64,000 nucleotides of DNA, from positions 1 to 64,000 of the forward strand of contig WGMP01000029.1 in NCBI GenBank assembly GCA_016124975.1, written 5' to 3'. Below are positions 59,368 through 64,000 of the stretch, piece after piece (the stretch's first letter is position 1; the number at the start of each line of letters is the position of its first letter). Origin of the DNA: Phycisphaera sp. (lineage in GTDB: Bacteria; Planctomycetota; Phycisphaerae; Phycisphaerales; SM1A02). The notes under the pieces were generated by a model. That model was not told the origin of the DNA and did not search any database. It saw only the letters and a program-made list of their open reading frames with translations. Both the position numbers and the translations under genes were made by a program.

Positions 59368-61101
59368 TCACGACGCCGTCGCGAGCATGACTTCCTCGAC
59401 GGTCGTCTGCCCGTCGCGCACCTTGTCGAATCCGTCCATGCGCATCGTGCGGTGACCCGCAGCGCGCGCCGCCACAGTGAGCTCCTGGAGCGTCGCGCCG
59501 CGCGCGACCTCGGCGGTGAACGCCTCGTCGGGCACGAGCAGCTCGAACACGCCGAGCCGCCCGGCGAAGCCGCTGCCGCGGCAACGGGCACAGCCTCCGC
59601 CGCGGGCGAACGCGCCGCACGGACCCGTGACGGCCTCGACCGTGGCGCGCACATGCGGCTCGGGCTCGTAGGTCTCGCGGCAGTGCGGGCAGATGCGCCG
59701 CACGAGCCGCTGCGCGAGCACGCCGCGGACGACGGCGGCCACGAGATAGGGCTCGATGCCGACGTTCACGAGGCGCGTGACCGCGCTGACCGAGTCGTTC
59801 GTGTGGAGCGTCGAGAAGACGAGGTGGCCCGTGAGCGCGGCCTGCACGGCGATGCCCGCGGTCTCCGCGTCGCGGATCTCGCCGACCATGAGGACATCGG
59901 GATCCTGGCGGAGCAGCGCGCGCAGCGCGCTCGCGAAGCTGAACCCCGCCTTGTCGTTCACCTGGAACTGGTTGACGCCCGGCAGCGTGGCCTCGATCGG
60001 ATCCTCGACGGTCGAGATGTTGCAGTCGGTGTCGTTCAGCGCGGAGAGCACCGAGTAGAGCGTGGTCGACTTGCCGCTGCCCGTCGGGCCCGTGACGAGG
60101 GCGATTCCGTTCGGGTGGCCGATGACCTCGCTCCAGCGCTTGTGGATCTCGGGCGTCATGCCGAGCCGCTCGAGCGGCACGAGCGTGGCGCGGCTGTCGA
60201 TGATGCGGATGACGACCTTCTCGCCATGGCGGCCCGGCATCGTCGAAACGCGAAGGTCGACGGGACGGCCCTCGAGGAGGACATGGATGTCGCCGTCCTG
60301 GGGCAGGCGTCGCTCGGAGATGTCGAGGTTCGCCATGATCTTGATGCGGCTCGTGATCGCCGCCGCCATCTTCCACGGCGGATCGGACTTCTCGAAGAGG
60401 CGTCCGTCGATGCGGAAGCGGATGCGCAGCCGCCGTTCGGCGGGCTCGATGTGGATGTCGCTCGCGCCCTCGTGCACGGCGTTCATGAGAAGCGCGTTCA
60501 CCGTCTTGACGACGGGCGAGCGGCCCGCGACCTCGCGCAGGTCGTCGATCTCGGCGACCTCGCGCTCGACGACCGACAGCGCATGCTCGTCGAGGTCTCC
60601 TGCGCTCTCGTCGAGCACGAAGACATTCGCGGCGGGGACATACGCGTCGAGCGCAGCGCGGATCTCGGCGCCCGTCGTGGCGACGATCTGCACCTGCTTG
60701 CCCGTGCGGTGACGGATCTCCTCGAAGAGATACAGGTTCGCCGGCTCGGCGACGGCGACCGTGAGCACGTCGCGCACGAGGAACATCGGAAGCACCAGGT
60801 GCTCGATGAGGTACTCGCGCGGCAGGACCTCGAGGGTCTTCGGGTCGGAGATGCGCGCGATGTCGCGCGCGAAGGGAATGCCGTAGCTCTCGGCGACGGC
60901 CTCCATCACGTCGTAGTCGGAGACGAAGCCGAGCTGGACGAGCGTCTCGCCGAGGAGCGCGCGCTTGCCGTTCTCACGCTGATGCTCGAGCGCGTCCTGC
61001 AGCTGCTTCGGCGTGATGATGCCGCGGCCGATGAGCATCTCGCCGAGCTGGAGCCTCGGGAGCTTGTCGACGATCGCTTGATGCCTCGGAAGTGCGCTCA
61101 T
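59368..61101 (-). CDS. gspE: GspE/PilB-type secretion ATPase with MshEN domain
   Basis: 577 residues. Residues about 15-80 show two LGExL(I/V)xxG...L..A(L/V) segments (LGEMLIGRGIITPKQLQDALEHQ, LGETLVQLGFVSDYDVMEAVAESYGIP), the pattern of MshEN/GspE-N domains that can bind c-di-GMP. The ATPase follows: SDIHIEP, Walker A GPTGSGKST, Asp box, DPDVLMVGEIRDAETA (Walker B) and GHLVFSTLHTND with the His box. Four Cys in CPHC...CARC form the zinc knuckle of GspE. Powers pseudopilus or pilus assembly with GspF. 13 nt behind the STAS gene. Confidence 0.94.
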   Translation of the reverse strand: MSALPRHQAIVDKLPRLQLGEMLIGRGIITPKQLQDALEHQRENGKRALLGETLVQLGFVSDYDVMEAVAESYGIPFARDIARISDPKTLEVLPREYLIEHLVLPMFLVRDVLTVAVAEPANLYLFEEIRHRTGKQVQIVATTGAEIRAALDAYVPAANVFVLDESAGDLDEHALSVVEREVAEIDDLREVAGRSPVVKTVNALLMNAVHEGASDIHIEPAERRLRIRFRIDGRLFEKSDPPWKMAAAITSRIKIMANLDISERRLPQDGDIHVLLEGRPVDLRVSTMPGRHGEKVVIRIIDSRATLVPLERLGMTPEIHKRWSEVIGHPNGIALVTGPTGSGKSTTLYSVLSALNDTDCNISTVEDPIEATLPGVNQFQVNDKAGFSFASALRALLRQDPDVLMVGEIRDAETAGIAVQAALTGHLVFSTLHTNDSVSAVTRLVNVGIEPYLVAAVVRGVLAQRLVRRICPHCRETYEPEPHVRATVEAVTGPCGAFARGGGCARCRGSGFAGRLGVFELLVPDEAFTAEVARGATLQELTVAARAAGHRTMRMDGFDKVRDGQTTVEEVMLATAS

Positions 61102-61114
61102 GATGACCCCCCGA

Positions 61115-61450
61115 TCACCTCAGGCTCCGCGCGGCGAGCTCGACGCTCTCCGCGCACTCGAATCGGTCGGAAAGGCGCGTGACGCGAAGCGCCTCGCGGA
61201 CGGTTGGCTGCGGCGAGACGAGGCGAAGCGCGCCGCCGACCCGCGCGGTCTCCTCGGAGAGCCACAGCAGATCCTCGAGCGCGCCGCTGTCGGCCATGGT
61301 CACGTTCGTCAGGTCGAGCACGACGTTGCGCGAGCCGCGCTCGAACCGCTCGGCGACGATGCGCCGGAAGTTTGACGACGAATCCGCCGCGAACTCGCCG
61401 CTGGCGATCACGAGCGCGACGGGGCCATGCTCTTCCCAAGAAAGCTTCAT
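61115..61450 (-). CDS. STAS-domain anti-anti-sigma factor-like protein
   Basis: 111 residues. Pattern of SpoIIAA-like STAS domains: VALVIASGEFAADSSSNFRRIVAERFERGSRNVVLDLTNVTMADSGALEDLLWLSEETARVGGALRLVSPQPTVREALRVTRLSDRFE. The phosphorylatable Ser is in MADSGAL (usual DSSGL; one Ser is missing but the other stays). Starts ATGA over the HD-GYP stop. Could be regulated by a serine kinase not seen here, or work as a protein-interaction module of the operon. Confidence 0.87.
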   Translation of the reverse strand: MKLSWEEHGPVALVIASGEFAADSSSNFRRIVAERFERGSRNVVLDLTNVTMADSGALEDLLWLSEETARVGGALRLVSPQPTVREALRVTRLSDRFECAESVELAARSLR

Positions 61451-62997
61451 GCCGCCCTCCTGAATCCCTCGTTCGAGCCGACCCCCGGCCCCGAGATCAT
61501 GCGGTCGTACCCAGAGAAGTCGAGCCGGAGGAAGTGCGCGAGGAGCTTCGGATCGAACTGCGTGCCGCCGAGCCGCGACATCTCCGCGATCACATCGGTG
61601 CGCGAGCGCGCGGAGCGGTAGGTGCGGTTCGAGCTCATGGCGTCGAAGGTGTCCGCGAGCGCGATGATGCGCGCGGAGAGCGGGATCGACTCGCCTGCGA
61701 GGCCGTGCGGATAGCCGTGGCCGTCGTAGCGCTCGTGGTGGAAGCGGACGCCGTCGAGGATGGGCGCGAACTGCGGAATGTCGCGCAGGATGCGGAATCC
61801 GACCTCGGGGTGCTGCTTGATCGCCTCGTACTCCGCGTCGTCGAGGCGGCCCTGCTTGCGAAGCACGACCTCGGGCACGCCGATCTTGCCGATGTCGTGG
61901 ACGAGCCCCGAGATGTGGATGTTCTTCACGAAGGGCGCGGGGAAGCCGGCCGCCTCCGCAAGGTCGCGCGAGAGGAGCGCCACGCGCTGCGAGTGGCCGC
62001 GCGTGTAGGGATCCTTCGCTTCGATCGCGGACACAAGCGCGGAGAGCGCGCCGAGGAACATGGCGTCGAGGTCGCGGTAGAGCCTGGCGTTGTCGAGGAA
62101 GACGGCGAGATGGCCCGACGCGGTCTCGACGAGCGTGCTCTCGAAGCTCGACATCGCGCCGTTGCCCGAGATGCGGTCGCCCGCCGCGAGGAGCCCGAGC
62201 GGCTCGGCGTCGCGGCGCACGGGCGACACGACGAGGTCGTCGCCCACGACCGACGAGCGCGGCGACTCGCCGATGCGGTCGAGGATCCGCCGTGCTGCCG
62301 CGGACTCGATGCCTTCCGCGACGATGCCGCCGTTCGAGACGCCGAGGAGCTGCGCCGCGGGCCCGTGGACGCGCAGCGCCGTCCAACGGCATCCGATCGT
62401 GTCGCGCAGCGCGCCGAGGGTGTTTGCGACAAACCGCGCGGGCGACGAGCCGAGCGCCATCTCGCCCGAGAGCGAGTGGAGCAGGTGGAGCTCTTCCCAC
62501 GCCGAGCTGAGCTGTTCGCCCGCGTCGACGCTTGCGAGGCGCTCCGTCTCGCTGCGGACGAGCGCCGAGGCGAGGGCCTCGAGCCGCTGGAGCGAGCCGC
62601 GCTGCCAGAGCGCGCCTGCGCCGAGCACGCGGCGCGCAAGAAGCGAGTCCATGTGCGCGCTCTGCGCGAGAAGATCGACCGTCTCGCAGTCGAGCGCCTC
62701 GTCGAGGAGCACCGCGAGCGCGTATCGGCCGCCCGCCACGGCGCGGGGCAGCGCGAGCGGAACGACCATCAGGCCGTGCAGCGGCTCGACGACGGTCTCG
62801 GCGCCGGGAGACCAGCGCGAGGCCGCGCGGGAGATGGCCGCGCGTGCGGCCGCGGATGCGCACAGCGCATGCAGGATGTCGTCGCCGCGAGCGGGGAACG
62901 CGTCCTCCACCGCCGAATCGACGGGAAGAAGCATGGCGTCGGCCGCGCGGAACGACGCGTGGAGCGGCGCGAGTGGATGGATTGCTGAGGACTTCAT
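61447..62997 (-). CDS. HD-GYP c-di-GMP phosphodiesterase with GAF-like sensor
   Basis: 516 residues. The N-terminal 300 residues contain a GAF-like sensor (LHLLHSLSGEMALGSSPARFVANTLGALRDTIGCRWTALRVHG, APGLLAAGDRISG). Residues about 330-495 are an HD-GYP domain: YTRGHSQRVALLSRDLA, LVHDIGKIGVPEVVL (HD), KQHPEVG, DGVRFHHERYDGHGYPHGLAGESIPLSARIIALADTFDAMSSNRTYR (HH and GYP). All ligands are present, so hydrolysis of c-di-GMP is expected. The start overlaps the receiver stop (ATGA) and its stop overlaps the STAS start, showing coupling of the chain. Confidence 0.92.
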   Translation of the reverse strand: MKSSAIHPLAPLHASFRAADAMLLPVDSAVEDAFPARGDDILHALCASAAARAAISRAASRWSPGAETVVEPLHGLMVVPLALPRAVAGGRYALAVLLDEALDCETVDLLAQSAHMDSLLARRVLGAGALWQRGSLQRLEALASALVRSETERLASVDAGEQLSSAWEELHLLHSLSGEMALGSSPARFVANTLGALRDTIGCRWTALRVHGPAAQLLGVSNGGIVAEGIESAAARRILDRIGESPRSSVVGDDLVVSPVRRDAEPLGLLAAGDRISGNGAMSSFESTLVETASGHLAVFLDNARLYRDLDAMFLGALSALVSAIEAKDPYTRGHSQRVALLSRDLAEAAGFPAPFVKNIHISGLVHDIGKIGVPEVVLRKQGRLDDAEYEAIKQHPEVGFRILRDIPQFAPILDGVRFHHERYDGHGYPHGLAGESIPLSARIIALADTFDAMSSNRTYRSARSRTDVIAEMSRLGGTQFDPKLLAHFLRLDFSGYDRMISGPGVGSNEGFRRAA

Positions 62998-63401
62998 GCC
63001 GCGCGCCTCCGCTCGGCGAGCAGCGCCTCGATCTCCTCGAGGAGCGCGCGCGGGGAGAAGGGCTTCTGCACGACCCGCGCGATGTTCGCGCTGTCGGCCT
63101 CGCCCTCGTGGAGGAGGTGCCCGCGGGCGGTGAGCATCATGATGGGAATCCCAGCGAGCTTCGGATCGGCCGCCATGGCGCGGGCGAGCGCGATGCCAGT
63201 GAGGCCCGGCATCTGCAGGTCCGTCACGACGAGGTCGGCGCCGTAGCTGCGCACGCAGGAGAGCGCCTCCTCGCCGTCGTAGGCGGTCATCACCTCGAAT
63301 CCGGCGTTGCGCAGCTTGAGCGCGACGACCTGGAGGATGTACGCCTCGTCGTCGGCGACGAGGATGCGCACGCGGTCGGAAGTGAAGTCCTGCATGTTCA
63401 T
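62994..63401 (-). CDS. single-domain response regulator (receiver)
   Basis: 135 residues, CheY-like. RILVADDEAYILQVV (acidic pocket), phospho-acceptor Asp in LVVTDLQMPGLTG (about residue 63), MMLTARG (Thr) and VVQKPFSPRALL (Lys). No output domain. Coupled by ATGA overlaps to the histidine kinase before it and the HD-GYP gene after it, so it may relay the signal from kinase to the HD-GYP or ATPase. Confidence 0.94.
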   Translation of the reverse strand: MNMQDFTSDRVRILVADDEAYILQVVALKLRNAGFEVMTAYDGEEALSCVRSYGADLVVTDLQMPGLTGIALARAMAADPKLAGIPIMMLTARGHLLHEGEADSANIARVVQKPFSPRALLEEIEALLAERRRAA

Positions 63402-64000
63402 GCTGCCTTCCTCGCAGTCTGATCCCGTGCGCTCTGGTCCATCGGGATGGCGAACCAGAACCTCGATCCGACGCCGACCTTCGAGTCGACGCCGATCTGG
63501 CCGCCGTGCATTGCTTCGACAATATTGCGGCAGAGATTGAGGCCGAGTCCCGTACCCTTGGCGATCCGCTCGTGGTTCTCGACCCTGTAGAACTTGCCGA
63601 ACAGGCGCGGAAGCGCGTGCTCGGGGATGCCAAGCCCGTTGTCCTTCACGCTGACGACGACGGCGCGCGCGAGGTTGTCGGTGTCGATCTCGAGGCTGAC
63701 CTCGCCGCCGTCGGGGGTGTACTTGAGCGCGTTCGAGAGGAGGTTGAGGATCACCTGCTTCATGAGCGGCCGGTCGGCCTGGGCCACCGCCGCGCGCTCG
63801 GCGCGCGAGAGCTTGAGCGCGATCATGCGCCTATTGGCCTCGCCCTGCTGCTCCTCGACGCACTGCCTGCCGAGCTCGCCGAAATCGACCTGCTCGAGCG
63901 TGGCGCGGGCCATGCCGCTCTCGATGCGCCCGATGTCGAGCATGCGGTCGACGAGCGCCCCGAGGCGGTTCGTCTCGGACAGGATGATTCCCGCGAACTC
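63398..64000 (-). CDS. sensor histidine kinase, C-terminal part (gene runs off the window)
   Basis: The visible 200 residues begin in the dimerisation helix (EFAGIILSETNRLGALVDRMLDIGRIESG, with the His box further upstream outside the window) and include the HATPase domain: N box NLLSNALKYTPDGG, VKDNGLGIPEHALPRLFGKFYRVEN (G1), GTGLGLNLCRNIVEAMHG (G2), VGVGSRFWFAIP. The 5' part is missing. Its stop overlaps the receiver start (ATGA). Probably phosphorylates the receiver that follows. Confidence 0.94.
   Translation of the reverse strand, partial: EFAGIILSETNRLGALVDRMLDIGRIESGMARATLEQVDFGELGRQCVEEQQGEANRRMIALKLSRAERAAVAQADRPLMKQVILNLLSNALKYTPDGGEVSLEIDTDNLARAVVVSVKDNGLGIPEHALPRLFGKFYRVENHERIAKGTGLGLNLCRNIVEAMHGGQIGVDSKVGVGSRFWFAIPMDQSARDQTARKAA

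Overview
The window looks like a high-GC chromosomal segment of a planctomycete, most likely a Phycisphaerae/Phycisphaerales-type bacterium. Evidence: a paired DUF1501 and DUF1549/DUF1553 locus with a cytochrome-like CxxCH motif; an ECF sigma factor next to a Ser/Thr kinase fused to WD40-like repeats; several secreted proteins ending in the short dockerin-like tail (two D-x-[DN]-G-x-V/D-x-x-DL loops ending in WG or WGxC) common in that group; a PEP-CTERM-like protein; and prepilin-type proteins. No rRNA, tRNA, CRISPR array or phage module was recognised. All identifications are from reading the sequence and remembered family features; no database search was run.

Layout. 1-420: REP-like palindromes in a 181-bp tandem repeat. 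685-10457: a propeller-type secreted protein, dus, a PEP-CTERM-like protein, an OxyR-type regulator, then nudix-dapA-pdxJ (minus) divergent from phoU and a UDP-sugar pyrophosphorylase (plus). 10599-18759: an RCC1-repeat protein, the ECF sigma/kinase pair, a degenerate ECF-like gene overlapping recJ, and an adenylate-kinase-like gene. 19008-23678: a PDZ protein and the minus-strand run tpiA-secG-yicC-phosphotransferase. 23802-28770: alaS, followed by a toxin-antitoxin module (MqsR-like toxin, zinc-ribbon/HTH/Panacea antitoxin) bracketed by a second, about 95% identical copy of the alaS 3' end. 29042-33464: two large secreted proteins. 33489-35955: an HD-domain protein and an AbiE-type module. 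36057-39065: acs, mntR and a REP-associated transposase with its own REP cluster. 39467-50938: DUF1501/DUF1549, a zinc metalloprotease, secreted proteins, a GH13 enzyme and a DUF1080 protein. 51061-55111: a thioesterase and a complete manganese-type ABC importer. 55092-64000: a pseudopilin, a secreted protein, a sigma-region-4 protein, then a tightly overlapping operon of histidine kinase, receiver, HD-GYP, STAS, GspE-like and GspF-like proteins.

How things may work together. The MntR homologue at 38066 keeps all six metal ligands of MntR, and 13 kb away the mntABCD-type importer is preceded by a perfect 20-bp palindrome whose TAGC-N4-GCTA core matches the known MntR box and contains the probable -10 element. 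Twelve genes share one 5' layout: a TANNCT-like -10 box ending 6-9 nt before the start codon, which suggests widespread leaderless transcription. Two toxin-antitoxin systems (one with a toxin frameshifted by an 11-bp tandem duplication) and the REP/transposase pair are the accessory parts. The last operon could link phosphorelay and c-di-GMP signalling to a type II secretion or type IV pilus-like machine.
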